Shown in pieces: positions 26,047-34,032 of a stretch of 64,000 nt of DNA. How positions within the stretch are numbered: position 1 is the first letter of the stretch; each line of letters opens with the position of its first letter. Under the pieces are notes generated by a model. That model saw only the letters and a program-made list of their open reading frames with translations. It searched no databases and was not told where the DNA came from. Source of the DNA: a bacterium (lineage in GTDB: Bacteria; Electryoneota; RPQS01); assembly GCA_036504735.1 (NCBI GenBank), contig DASXUQ010000016.1:1-64000 (forward strand). The letters are read 5' to 3'. Both the position numbers and the translations under genes were made by a program.

Positions 26047-27381
26047 ATGGCCGTGGGCGCGAAACAGCAGACCCTTTCCACAGTACTGACCGAGAAGAAG
26101 GTGATCAGCGAGGAGCAGTACGCTCAGGCGTGCGACTATCAGAAACAGCACAGCGTCAGCCTGGACCAGGCGCTGATGGATCTGAACATTCTCGCGCAGG
26201 AGGATTTGATCGCCCTCTACCGCGATGTGCTGCAGGTGCATTTCCTCAAGCTGGAAGACGTGGAAATCGACCGCGAAGCGGTGCGGCACGTGCCGGCATC
26301 GGTGGCCCACCGGCATCATTTGATTCCGGTGCGGCGCAGCGGGAACTCCCTGGCCGTTGCCATGACCGACCCGACCGATCCGCAGGCGATGGCGGCCCTG
26401 CGCAGCGTCACCGATTTCGAAATCATTCCCTTTGTGGGGCGCTATGACGCCATTGAGCACGCGCTGTATGTGCACTATGGCGATCCGGCCAATGCCACGG
26501 ACGCGGCGGACGTCTCACCGGGCGATCACGTTATCCGCGCCCGTGCGCTGCTGGAGGATGAACGCATCGGGCAGGTGGGGAAGAGCGTACAGCTTAACCG
26601 CAGTCAGACCTTCGACAGCTTCGTCGCCGATACGGCGAATGAGTTTCCGTTGAACGTGGCCCGCTCCATCAGCGATTTGCACGGGGACGAGGAGTACAAT
26701 CCCTTCCATTGCTGGGGTGCGGAAGGCTGCGGCAAGTCGCATCTGCTTCAGGCCATCGCCAATCATGTGCTGGCGCATTCCCCGTTGAAACGGTGCGTGC
26801 TTACCAGCGGGCAGCGGTTTGTGGATGAACTCTTCGCCAGCATCCGCGACAAGAAAGTGAACTTCTTCCGCTACCTGTACGGCGAACTGGACCTGCTGCT
26901 GATCGACGACGCGGAAGCCCTGCTCACGCGGGACTGGGCGCAGCGCGAACTGGGGGAGACGTTTCGCAATCTGCAACGCAAGGGAAAGCGGCTGGTGGTG
27001 GCCTCGCGGCACAACCTCGCGACGGAGCCGCGCCTGATTCCCGACCTGCGGGTGGCGCTGGAATCGGGAGTCATCGCCGGGTTTTCGGCCTATTCGGTGC
27101 TTGCGCGGATGGACATTGCGCGGCGCCACGCCAACGGTGTGGACCTGAAAGACGATGTTCTGAGCGAACTAGTTGCGCGCAGTAACACCAGTCAGCGCGA
27201 TCTGCTGGACCTGTTGCAGCAGGTGACTGTGATGGCCGCGCTGTCGCAGAAAGAAGTCACGGTGGAACTGGTACGGGACCTGATTAACCTGTGCGGCAAG
27301 GTGGCGGCGGAAACCCCGGCGGATCGCGCACGCACTCTCTTTGACCTGAGCCCGCTCGGAGGCGCGAAGAACAGCTTATGA
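26047..27381 (+). CDS. MshEN domain fused to a DnaA-type AAA+ ATPase
   Basis: 444 residues, cytoplasmic. Residues ~5-145 are an MshEN/T2SSE N-terminal domain like that of PilB: VISEEQYAQACDYQ, ALMDLNILAQEDLIALY, VPASVAHRHHLIPV, VAMTDPTDPQAM. After a linker, residues ~185-430 follow DnaA domain III step by step: TFDSFVADTANEFPLNVA, then YNPFHCWGAEGCGKSHLLQA (Walker A, Lys230), FVDELFASIRDKK, Walker B LLLIDDAE (Asp287-Asp288), sensor 1 (LVVASRHN) and a sensor 2-like NTSQRDLLDLL. The arginine-finger segment of DnaA (SRF) reads ALE, and the DNA-binding domain IV is absent, so it is not a replication initiator; in that respect it resembles Hda. It overlaps the next gene by four bases. An adaptor for a pilus motor is the obvious guess. 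Confidence 0.85.
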   Translation: MAVGAKQQTLSTVLTEKKVISEEQYAQACDYQKQHSVSLDQALMDLNILAQEDLIALYRDVLQVHFLKLEDVEIDREAVRHVPASVAHRHHLIPVRRSGNSLAVAMTDPTDPQAMAALRSVTDFEIIPFVGRYDAIEHALYVHYGDPANATDAADVSPGDHVIRARALLEDERIGQVGKSVQLNRSQTFDSFVADTANEFPLNVARSISDLHGDEEYNPFHCWGAEGCGKSHLLQAIANHVLAHSPLKRCVLTSGQRFVDELFASIRDKKVNFFRYLYGELDLLLIDDAEALLTRDWAQRELGETFRNLQRKGKRLVVASRHNLATEPRLIPDLRVALESGVIAGFSAYSVLARMDIARRHANGVDLKDDVLSELVARSNTSQRDLLDLLQQVTVMAALSQKEVTVELVRDLINLCGKVAAETPADRARTLFDLSPLGGAKNSL

Positions 27382-27770
27382 GCACTCTGAAAGTTCTGGT
27401 GGTCGACGACGACCCCCGCTATCTCGAACTGCTTGAGTTCACGCTGGAAGGCGAGGGCTTCGACGTGCGCACGGCGCAGGATTCGACGACGGTGCAGGAT
27501 CTGGCCGTGCAGATGCAGCCGGATGTGATTGTCACGGATGTGACCATGCCGGCGATGGACGGCTATGCACTGGCGGCGGGGTTGAAGTCCGATCCGCGAA
27601 CCGCGCAGATTCCGCTGATTTTTGTCACGGCTCGAGGGATGGACGGGGAGCGTCAGCAGGGCCTAAATGTCGGAGGAGTGGATTACCTGATGAAACCGTT
27701 TTCGGTGGGAGACCTCGTGGCGCGTATCCGGCGTGTAGCCTGTCAGACTCCGGTGCGGGGGGAGCAGTGA
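27378..27770 (+). CDS. Single-domain response regulator (CheY-like)
   Basis: 130 residues, receiver domain only. Acidic pair VVDDD at the start, phospho-acceptor Asp54 (VIVTDVTMPAMDG), Thr in FVTARG and conserved Lys in YLMKPFS. No output domain, so it should act by protein contact, as PilG/PilH or CheY do. Start ATG overlaps the end of the MshEN-DnaA-type gene, and its stop overlaps the start of the next kinase gene (TGATG), so the three are translationally coupled and probably work together. Confidence 0.92.
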   Translation: MSTLKVLVVDDDPRYLELLEFTLEGEGFDVRTAQDSTTVQDLAVQMQPDVIVTDVTMPAMDGYALAAGLKSDPRTAQIPLIFVTARGMDGERQQGLNVGGVDYLMKPFSVGDLVARIRRVACQTPVRGEQ

Positions 27771-28948
27771 TGGAGACTGAACGGGCACGGGAAAAGGGCG
27801 GAGGCGCCGCGGGACCGGAAGTGTGGCAACACCTGATCGAGACCTCGCCGGACATCGTCTACGTGTTGAGTCCGGACGGTGTGTTTCTCGACGTCAATCC
27901 GCAGTTGTGCAAGATCCTGAAACTGCCGCGCGAACGGGTGATCGGCTCGAAGATCGGTGCGCAACTGGACCGCGACCACGTGGCGCTGGCCGAGCGCGTG
28001 CTGAAGAGCATTGTCGAGCGGCGGACGGTGGAACGCTCCACCCGGACCTATCATCCGTCGGGCGGGGACGCGCACACGTTTGAAGTGGTGGAAACGCCGC
28101 TGGTGCGCGACGGACGGGTGTGGGCGGTTGCAGGCATCGGACGTGACATCACAGAGGATCTGACGCTGGAGCGCAAGCTGTGGGATACCGCTGAAAGCCG
28201 GCACTCGGCTGTGGACTTCGCGCTGCGGACATCGTTGGGCCTGGTCAAAGGGTACGTGTACACTCTCGGACAAAGCCACGCCATGGATGACGTGCGGCGC
28301 GCGCGCTACGTCCACATCATCGAGGAAGAGATTGACCACCTGGCCAAGATCATTGAAGACATGCTGGATGTGCGGCGGATGGAGATCGGCGACCATCAAT
28401 ATGACGAAGAGATCGTGGACGTGGCGGATTGCGTCGCCTACGCGGTGCGGCAATGCGAGGAAGAATCGCAGCGGCGGGAGATCCGGGTCACGGTACGGAT
28501 CAGCGAGCGGATGGATCCGGTCTACACCTCGCGTGAAGGACTGATCCGCGTGCTGCTGAATCTGGTGCAGAACGCCATTCACCACACCTTGCATACCGGT
28601 GAAGTGCAGGTGGAGGCGCAGGACCACGAAGCGTACGTGGAATTTATCGTCAAGGACAACGGAACGGGCATTCCCGAGAATGAACTGCCGTATGTATTCG
28701 ACAAGTACTATCGCGCCAAGAGCAGTGTGGCGTCTCCGGTGCAGGGCACGGGCCTTGGGCTTACCATCTCCCGCACGCTGATTGAGGCGATGGGGGGACG
28801 GGTGTGGGCCACCAGCCGGGTGGGAGCAGGTTCGGAGTTTCGAGTGGTATTGCCGCGGCGTCCCGTGGAAACGGGTGGCGCGGGCGAAGGCGAAGCGGAG
28901 TTTCCGGGGTTCGCATCCCTGCCGGCGAAATCAGCATCTACTATCTGA
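27770..28948 (+). CDS. PAS histidine kinase lacking the phospho-acceptor histidine
   Basis: 392 residues, no membrane segments. PAS domain at ~20-135 (ETSPDIVYVLSPDGVFLDVN, GIGRDITED). The dimerisation helix follows, but the H-box HELRTPL reads FALRTSL: Phe150 stands where histidine should be; the nearest His is residue 145, off register. The ATPase domain is complete: N-box LLNLVQNAIHH, G1 VKDNGTGIP, F-box YVFDKYYRA, G2 GTGLGL. So it should bind ATP but cannot phosphorylate itself at the usual site. Coupled to the upstream single-domain response regulator. Compare with PilS (9104), which shows the opposite loss. Confidence 0.88.
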   Translation: METERAREKGGGAAGPEVWQHLIETSPDIVYVLSPDGVFLDVNPQLCKILKLPRERVIGSKIGAQLDRDHVALAERVLKSIVERRTVERSTRTYHPSGGDAHTFEVVETPLVRDGRVWAVAGIGRDITEDLTLERKLWDTAESRHSAVDFALRTSLGLVKGYVYTLGQSHAMDDVRRARYVHIIEEEIDHLAKIIEDMLDVRRMEIGDHQYDEEIVDVADCVAYAVRQCEEESQRREIRVTVRISERMDPVYTSREGLIRVLLNLVQNAIHHTLHTGEVQVEAQDHEAYVEFIVKDNGTGIPENELPYVFDKYYRAKSSVASPVQGTGLGLTISRTLIEAMGGRVWATSRVGAGSEFRVVLPRRPVETGGAGEGEAEFPGFASLPAKSASTI

Positions 28949-28960
28949 GGGCGATTGATT

Positions 28961-30664
28961 ATGGCAAAGCGTGCCAAGGTGGGCATAGGGCTGGACGTGG
29001 GAAGCCGCAGCATTCAACTGGCGGTACTCCGCCAGAAGAAGAACGGCGTCACGGTGGAACGCGTGGCCTCGAAGGAGTTGACCCACGACGCGATTGTCGA
29101 GGGGATGGTGATGGATTCGCAGGTGGTCTGCGACACCGTCGCGGCGCTTCTGAAGGAGAATCACGTGGCGGGCAAAGAGGCCGCGATTTCCGTGAGCGGC
29201 CGCCGCGTGATGATCAAGAAGATTGCCACGGATGAGATGAGCGACGATGAACTCGACGCCACCATCGCCTATGAAGCGAAGAGCAATTTGCCCTTCGACA
29301 CCAGCGAAGTGTCCATGGATTATGCGCGTCTGCCGCAGGATGTGGACAGCGGGCGCATGGAACTGCTGCTGGTCGCCGCAAGGAATGAGATTGTCTTCGA
29401 CGCCGTGGAGACGCTGCGCTGGGCGGGCGGTAAGCCGGTTCTGCTGGAAGCCGAACCGTTTGCTTTGCAGGCGGCGCTGTCGGAATCGGGGTACCTCGAC
29501 GATCAGTCGACGGTGGCCGTGCTGCAGATCGGATTTCAATCCACCGATGCGGTGCTGTTCGACCGGGGGCAATACGAGAGCAACCGCGATCTGAGCGTGG
29601 GCGGCAAAACGTTTGTCGAGGGACTGATCAAGGAGCTCGGAATCAGCTTCGAACGCGCGGTGGCTCTGCTGGCGCACCGGGACTACAGCCCGGAGGAGCA
29701 AGAGGTTGTCGCCCGGGTTGCGCAGCATGTGAGTTCCATGCTCTGCGATCAGGTAGAGCGCAGCTTCCCGGAATTCTTCGGTCCCAATGCGGAGAGTGCG
29801 GGTTTGCGCATTCTGCTCTGCGGCGGGGGCGCCTATCTGCCCGGCCTCGAAGCGGAACTTAGGCAACATTTCGGGGCGGACGTGGAAATCGTCAACCCTT
29901 TCCGCCGCCTCGAGGTGAATGTGAAGTCCGTGGACGCGGCGACCGCCGAATCGGGCACGGACTACACGGCGGCCGTCGGGCTCGCGCTGCGGGCACTGGG
30001 AGACGATCATCCCGGGTTCAATTTGCTGTTTGCCAGCGACAAGCCGAGTTATAAGAAACGCAACTACGCGGGCCTGAAGACCGTGGTTCCGGTGGTCGGT
30101 TTCTCGGCAATGCTGTTCGGCATGGGCATGATCTATCTCAGCCAGGAAAACACGCTGAACGGTTTGAACCAGAAGCTCAAATCGATCCGCAAGGAGACCG
30201 ATCTCTACCGGGACAAGATCGCGCTGGTGGAGGAACTGACGCGCAAGCGCGCGGATGTGTCCGCCAGAATCGACGTGATCTCCGAACTGGACCGCAATCG
30301 CTTTGCCCGCGTCAAGGTGATGCAGCTTGTGAATAATTGCCTGCCGGAACTGACGTGGCTGGTGGATGTGCAGGAGCTTCCCGCGGGGCGGGGGGCGGGC
30401 CTCAGCATTACGGGTCTGACCAGTTCGAATCTGAAGGTTTCGCAGTTCATGACGAATTTGCTGCAGTCGAAAGACGTGCGCGGAGTGGATTTGCAGGTGT
30501 CGGAGCAGACGGAGCTTGCCGGCGCGACCGTGACGCGTTTTACGCTGCAGGTTGCGGTGCCGGATCTGGGATTGTCCGGTCCGCCGCCGGCGCCTCCCAC
30601 CGACGCGGCCAAAAAGAGCGCCGCGAAAGCTAAGGCGAAGGCGGACGCCAAGTCGGGGAAGTAA
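28961..30664 (+). CDS. pilM: Fused PilM-PilN alignment protein
   Basis: 567 residues from ATG 28961 (TGAGGG upstream). Residues 1-345 are the actin-like PilM: GIGLDVGSRSIQLAVL, AISVSGRRVMIKKI, VAVLQIGFQSTDAVLF and RILLCGGGAYLPGLEAEL. PilN follows without a stop. Its conserved N-terminal NLL motif, which docks into PilM in separate proteins, is at 354-356 (FNLLFAS). A membrane helix spans ~370-390 (VVPVVGFSAMLFGMGMIYL), then a periplasmic coiled coil and ferredoxin-like domain (NNCLPELTWLVDVQEL), and a Pro/Ala/Lys tail. This covalent layout equals GspL of type II secretion. The PilMN-PilO-PilP complex links the cytoplasmic motors to the secretin. Confidence 0.9.
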   Translation: MAKRAKVGIGLDVGSRSIQLAVLRQKKNGVTVERVASKELTHDAIVEGMVMDSQVVCDTVAALLKENHVAGKEAAISVSGRRVMIKKIATDEMSDDELDATIAYEAKSNLPFDTSEVSMDYARLPQDVDSGRMELLLVAARNEIVFDAVETLRWAGGKPVLLEAEPFALQAALSESGYLDDQSTVAVLQIGFQSTDAVLFDRGQYESNRDLSVGGKTFVEGLIKELGISFERAVALLAHRDYSPEEQEVVARVAQHVSSMLCDQVERSFPEFFGPNAESAGLRILLCGGGAYLPGLEAELRQHFGADVEIVNPFRRLEVNVKSVDAATAESGTDYTAAVGLALRALGDDHPGFNLLFASDKPSYKKRNYAGLKTVVPVVGFSAMLFGMGMIYLSQENTLNGLNQKLKSIRKETDLYRDKIALVEELTRKRADVSARIDVISELDRNRFARVKVMQLVNNCLPELTWLVDVQELPAGRGAGLSITGLTSSNLKVSQFMTNLLQSKDVRGVDLQVSEQTELAGATVTRFTLQVAVPDLGLSGPPPAPPTDAAKKSAAKAKAKADAKSGK

Positions 30665-30703
30665 GCAACAACGCAAGGTGCCTTGAACGGCACGGAGGAT
30701 ATC

Positions 30704-31138
30704 ATGACAGGAAAGTTGGCCGTTATCGCGGGCGTCGCACTTGCCTTCCTTCTGTTGGGCGTGGGCTGCGACCAGGGTGTTGATGATTGGAGCAGTTCCG
30801 CACGGGTGACGGGCGAAGTCTTCACCGACGCCACGCACACGCACGGCATTCCGGGGGTACGCGTGATTCTTGAGGGAGATCCGAGCGCCGACCATCCCTA
30901 CGATGGCCCGGACCGCTGGACGCAGACCGACAACAACGGTCATTTTGAAGGAGCCGTGTTTCTCGGCAACAAGGACGGCGCGTACACCTACCTTGCCGAC
31001 ATGAGCGTGGGCTATTTCTACGGCAACAAAGCCTTCACGTGGAAGGGCGGCATCACGGTGGGGCCGGGCAGCGTGTTTACGCTTCCACCGGTGGATACGA
31101 CGATGTTCAGCCCGCTCGCCGGCAACGGCGGACAATAA
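30704..31138 (+). CDS. Lipoprotein with carboxypeptidase-regulatory-like fold between pilMN and pilO
   Basis: 144 residues from ATG 30704, with CGGAGG eight bases upstream. Signal peptide LAVIAGVALAFLLLGVGC with lipobox-like Cys. The mature part begins SSSARVTGEVFTDATHTHGIPGVRVILEG and continues with TQTDNNGHFEGAVFLGN, the pattern of CnaB/carboxypeptidase regulatory-like beta-sandwiches. Not a known component of the pilMNOPQ set. Its position (39 bases after pilMN, 9 before pilO) argues for a role in the envelope-spanning complex, perhaps as a pilotin or periplasmic spacer; that is inference. Confidence 0.7.
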   Translation: MTGKLAVIAGVALAFLLLGVGCDQGVDDWSSSARVTGEVFTDATHTHGIPGVRVILEGDPSADHPYDGPDRWTQTDNNGHFEGAVFLGNKDGAYTYLADMSVGYFYGNKAFTWKGGITVGPGSVFTLPPVDTTMFSPLAGNGGQ

Positions 31139-31147
31139 GGGGATCGC

Positions 31148-31852
31148 ATGCAGATTAACTTACGCAGCCCGGCCACTCAGAAGCTGATTATCATTACCGC
31201 GCTCGCCTTCGGCGCCGTGTACGGCTATGCGAACTTCATGTTCGTGCCGCGCCGCGAGAAGGCCAAGACTCTGACCGCCGACATCAAGAAGGAAAACGAG
31301 CTGCTGACCAAGGGCAAACGGGTCGCCGCCAACTTCCAGTCGGTGCAGGATGACTACGCGCGGTTGATGCAGAGCTGGGAAATTGCCCATGAACTGCTGC
31401 CTACCCAGAAGGAGATGGAGGGCTTGCTGAAGAACATCACCCTCGAAGGGCAGGAGCGCAATGTCAATTTCCTTCTGTTCCGGCCCCTCGATCCCATCGA
31501 GAAGCCCTACTACTGGGAAAACCCGATCCAGATCAAGACTCTGTCGACGTATCATGATCTGGGGGATTTCCTGTCGGCGGTGGCGTCGCTCGACCGCATC
31601 GTGAATATCAACGATCTGAAGCTCACCGCGTATAAGCCCAATCGCGGGCGAAGCGCGCAGACGGTGACCGCCGAATTCACGGCGAGCATCTACATCTTCA
31701 AGGAATTGGGGACGCCGACGTCCGACGTGGCCAAGCCTGCGGATGGCGCGGAGGCGGACGCTCCGGCTGCTGCCGGTCAGAAGCCCGGCGCCAAGGCGCC
31801 GCCCAAGGCGAAAACGCCGCCCGCCGCTAAAGACAAGGAGCATCAGGCATGA
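31148..31852 (+). CDS. pilO: Type IV pilus alignment protein PilO
   Basis: 234 residues. Short cytoplasmic N-terminus, one membrane helix at ~13-31 (LIIITALAFGAVYGYANFMF), a periplasmic coiled coil (~35-90) and the ferredoxin-like domain with the PilO hallmark LLKNITLEGQERNVNFLLFRP, then YHDLGDFLSAVASLDRIVNI. An Ala/Pro/Lys-rich tail of ~45 residues is unusual and resembles the tail of the fused PilMN. Partner of PilN in the alignment complex. Overlaps pilP by four bases. Confidence 0.9.
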   Translation: MQINLRSPATQKLIIITALAFGAVYGYANFMFVPRREKAKTLTADIKKENELLTKGKRVAANFQSVQDDYARLMQSWEIAHELLPTQKEMEGLLKNITLEGQERNVNFLLFRPLDPIEKPYYWENPIQIKTLSTYHDLGDFLSAVASLDRIVNINDLKLTAYKPNRGRSAQTVTAEFTASIYIFKELGTPTSDVAKPADGAEADAPAAAGQKPGAKAPPKAKTPPAAKDKEHQA

Positions 31853-32406
31853 GAATCGCCGTAATGATCCTCAGCGCCGTGCTGATCATGGCAGGCTCGG
31901 GGATGCCGGCTCCCGCCGCACCCAAGCATGAGACCCAGGGGCCGGAATTGTCCACGCCGCTCAGCGCCACCGATTCCTTGAACGTGGCGGGTGACAACTC
32001 GGCCACCACGCCGGACGGTGACGCGCACCGGACGCATCTGGAAAGCACGATCTTCCGCCGGGAGAATCCGGTGGAATACGAAGCCAACGGCCGCCGTGAT
32101 CCGTTCCGCGCCCTGCTGGTCGACGAGAAGAAGACGGGCGAGGTAGAGACCGAACTGCTGCAACTGGACGACGCCGTGCTGACCGGAGTGGTTTGGGCCG
32201 AAGGCCAGTACCTTGCGCTGGTGCGGGACAAAGACGGAAAGAACTTCTTCCTGCGCGAGGGCGACCCCGTCTACCAAGGGCATGTCTCGCTGGTGACGCA
32301 GTCACAGGCGACATTCGAAATCAGTGATTTTGGCGACTACCAGAACGTCGTCCTTAAAGTCCGGGTTCAGGGCAAGGGCCGGGGCGACAAGAAGGACAAG
32401 GGGTAG
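31849..32406 (+). CDS. pilP: Type IV pilus periplasmic protein PilP
   Basis: 185 residues. N-terminal hydrophobic signal (MILSAVLIMAGSGMPAPAA) without a clear lipobox, although PilP is normally a lipoprotein. A disordered linker (~25-70) is followed by the PilP hallmark NGRRDPFRALL and the HR/GspC-like beta-domain (LTGVVWAEGQYLALVRDKDG, FFLREGDPVYQGHV). Connects PilNO to the PilQ secretin in the periplasm. Starts inside the end of pilO and ends 53 bases before the chosen pilQ start. Confidence 0.88.
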   Translation: MRIAVMILSAVLIMAGSGMPAPAAPKHETQGPELSTPLSATDSLNVAGDNSATTPDGDAHRTHLESTIFRRENPVEYEANGRRDPFRALLVDEKKTGEVETELLQLDDAVLTGVVWAEGQYLALVRDKDGKNFFLREGDPVYQGHVSLVTQSQATFEISDFGDYQNVVLKVRVQGKGRGDKKDKG

Positions 32407-32459
32407 CCGTGAACAGAGAGCAAACCAAGTTATCTCCGAACCGGGGAAAGGTGCCGGAC

Positions 32460-33692
32460 ATGCGAACCCTGCTATCAGCCCTACTGCTTCTGGGCGTGCT
32501 GTATCTTCCGTTTAGCGCGACGGCGCAGACCGTTCCATACAACGGATCTGCGGGACGGATCTCGATGAATGTCGAGGAGGCCGACGTGCGCGCGGTGCTC
32601 CGCAGCATCTCGGAATTCTCCGGCATGAACATCGTCGCCGGCTCGGAAGTCAAGGGAACCGTGACCGTGCTGCTGCACGACGTCCCCTGGCGCGAAGCGC
32701 TCGACAATATTCTCAAGATGAACGACTTCGTGGCGACCGAGCAGAGCGGCATTATCCGCGTGGCGACGCACAAGGATTTCGAAGCGGCCCGCAAGACCGA
32801 GAATCTGCAAACCACGATCTACCAGATCAAGTATGCCCGCGCCGATAAGCTGCAGTTGGTGGTCGCGAAGCTGTTGACGGATCGCGGCAAAGCCCAGGCC
32901 GACATCCGCGCCAACGCGCTGATTGTGACGGATATTCCGCTGGTGATCAGCAGCATGGATTCCATCGTGCAGACGCTGGACAAGCCCACGGCGCAGGTGC
33001 TGATCGAAGCCAAGTTCGTCGAGGTGGACGTCAACACCAAGGCGGAGTTGGGCGTGAACTGGTCTGTAGGCAACCTCGGCAATCCTCTGGCGAACACCCG
33101 GGCGGGCGCGTCGGTGGACGCCGCGGTGAACAGTCCCGCGGGTTCCTTCACCTTTGGCAAACTCGAGAATGGTGTGGATATTTCTGCCAAGATCAGTGCG
33201 CTCGAGGATGACCGCAAGGCGGAGATTCTGTCACAACCTTCGGTGCTCATCAATGACAATGAGGAAGCGCGAATCCTCTCGGGCAAGAAGATTCCGATTA
33301 ATGTGCTGGATCAGGCGGGAAACCTCGTGACGCAGTTCTTTGATGTCGCGGTGCGCCTCACCGTAACGCCGCACATCAATCCGGACAAGGATGTGCTGAT
33401 GGCCCTGAATCCGGAAGTGTCGGACCTTTCGGGCGAGGCCACCGTAGCCGGAGGCATTATCATCCTCACCTCGGAAGTGAATACGACGCTGATGGTCAAG
33501 GACGGCGAGACGGTGGTTATTGGCGGTGTGATCCGGTCTAAAGACGGCAAACTGGAACGGAAAGTGCCCCTGTTGCACGCGATTCCCCTGTTCGGACGCC
33601 TGTTTTCGTATTCGGCCAAGACCACGGACAAGACGGAAATTCTCGTGTTCGTGACGCCCCACGTTATTCCGGCGCGGGTCGCGGCCAAGTAG
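32460..33692 (+). CDS. pilQ: Type IV pilus secretin PilQ (short form)
   Basis: Outer-membrane channel through which the pilus extends. ATG 32460 gives a proper signal peptide (LLSALLLLGVLYLPFSATA); a GTG at 32409 is the upstream alternative. About 410 residues, short for PilQ because the N-terminal AMIN peptidoglycan-binding domains are missing. It starts with the STN/N0 domain (ISMNVEEADVRAVLRSISEFSGMNIV), one N1 domain (YQIKYARADKLQLVVAKLL) and the secretin core with VLIEAKFVEVD, the N-terminal gate region, VTPHINPDKDVLMAL and VVIGGVIRSKDGKLERKVPLL, ending ILVFVTPHVI. Last gene of the pilus locus, followed by a terminator. Confidence 0.92.
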   Translation: MRTLLSALLLLGVLYLPFSATAQTVPYNGSAGRISMNVEEADVRAVLRSISEFSGMNIVAGSEVKGTVTVLLHDVPWREALDNILKMNDFVATEQSGIIRVATHKDFEAARKTENLQTTIYQIKYARADKLQLVVAKLLTDRGKAQADIRANALIVTDIPLVISSMDSIVQTLDKPTAQVLIEAKFVEVDVNTKAELGVNWSVGNLGNPLANTRAGASVDAAVNSPAGSFTFGKLENGVDISAKISALEDDRKAEILSQPSVLINDNEEARILSGKKIPINVLDQAGNLVTQFFDVAVRLTVTPHINPDKDVLMALNPEVSDLSGEATVAGGIIILTSEVNTTLMVKDGETVVIGGVIRSKDGKLERKVPLLHAIPLFGRLFSYSAKTTDKTEILVFVTPHVIPARVAAK

Positions 33693-33875
33693 CGGCTTAG
33701 ACAGGGCAGATTCTAAAACAACCTGTAGTCAGGCAGTCGCTGGCAAAATCTTGCATAGTGGCTGTGCATAATCTATTCGATAAAAAGCCTCATTGCGAGG
33801 CTTTTTCTTTATTTATCTTTGACTTATGGTCTCGCCCCAAATTTGCATTATCGCTTTGGAATAGACCGGCGGAGA
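33693..33875. other. Intergenic region with terminator
   Basis: No gene seen. Holds the pilQ terminator at 33782-33810 and, before it, AT-rich sequence. The 5' region of the next gene, with its promoter, begins at 33876. Confidence 0.6.
33782..33810 (+). terminator. Intrinsic terminator of the pilus locus
   Basis: Perfect 10-bp stem AAAAAGCCTC/GAGGCTTTTT (33782-33791 with 33797-33806), loop ATTGC, continuing CTTTATTT. It would also work on the opposite strand. Confidence 0.9.
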
Positions 33876-33904
33876 TTGACTTTAGGGACATAATTTGTTA
33901 AATT
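33876..33904 (+). promoter_or_regulatory. Housekeeping-sigma promoter of the first protease gene
   Basis: TTGACT at 33876-33881, 17-bp spacer, TAAATT at 33899-33904. Transcription near 33911 rules out translation from any in-frame codon upstream of that point and supports the ATG at 34033. Confidence 0.65.
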
Positions 33905-34032
33905 GTTTAGATTTTGCCCCACCTTCGCAGCAATCCATGTCAGGACCACAGGGTCTGTTGTCTCCTTTTTGTTTTTGCTGCATTTGTCGGCTTCGTTACT
34001 ATTCTTCTCTTCGTCAAATTCCGGAGTTTGTT

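Noticed and set aside
26047-26480. c-di-GMP binding by the MshEN domain of the AAA+ fusion
   Set aside because: The RLGxxL-type ligand motif of c-di-GMP-binding MshEN domains is not evident (LSTVLTEKKVISEEQ), so the domain is more safely seen as an interaction module.
33741-33755. Sigma54-like element TGGCAAAATCTTGCA after pilQ
   Set aside because: GG and GC are nine, not ten, bases apart and a terminator follows within 30 bases, so a functional -24/-12 promoter is unlikely.
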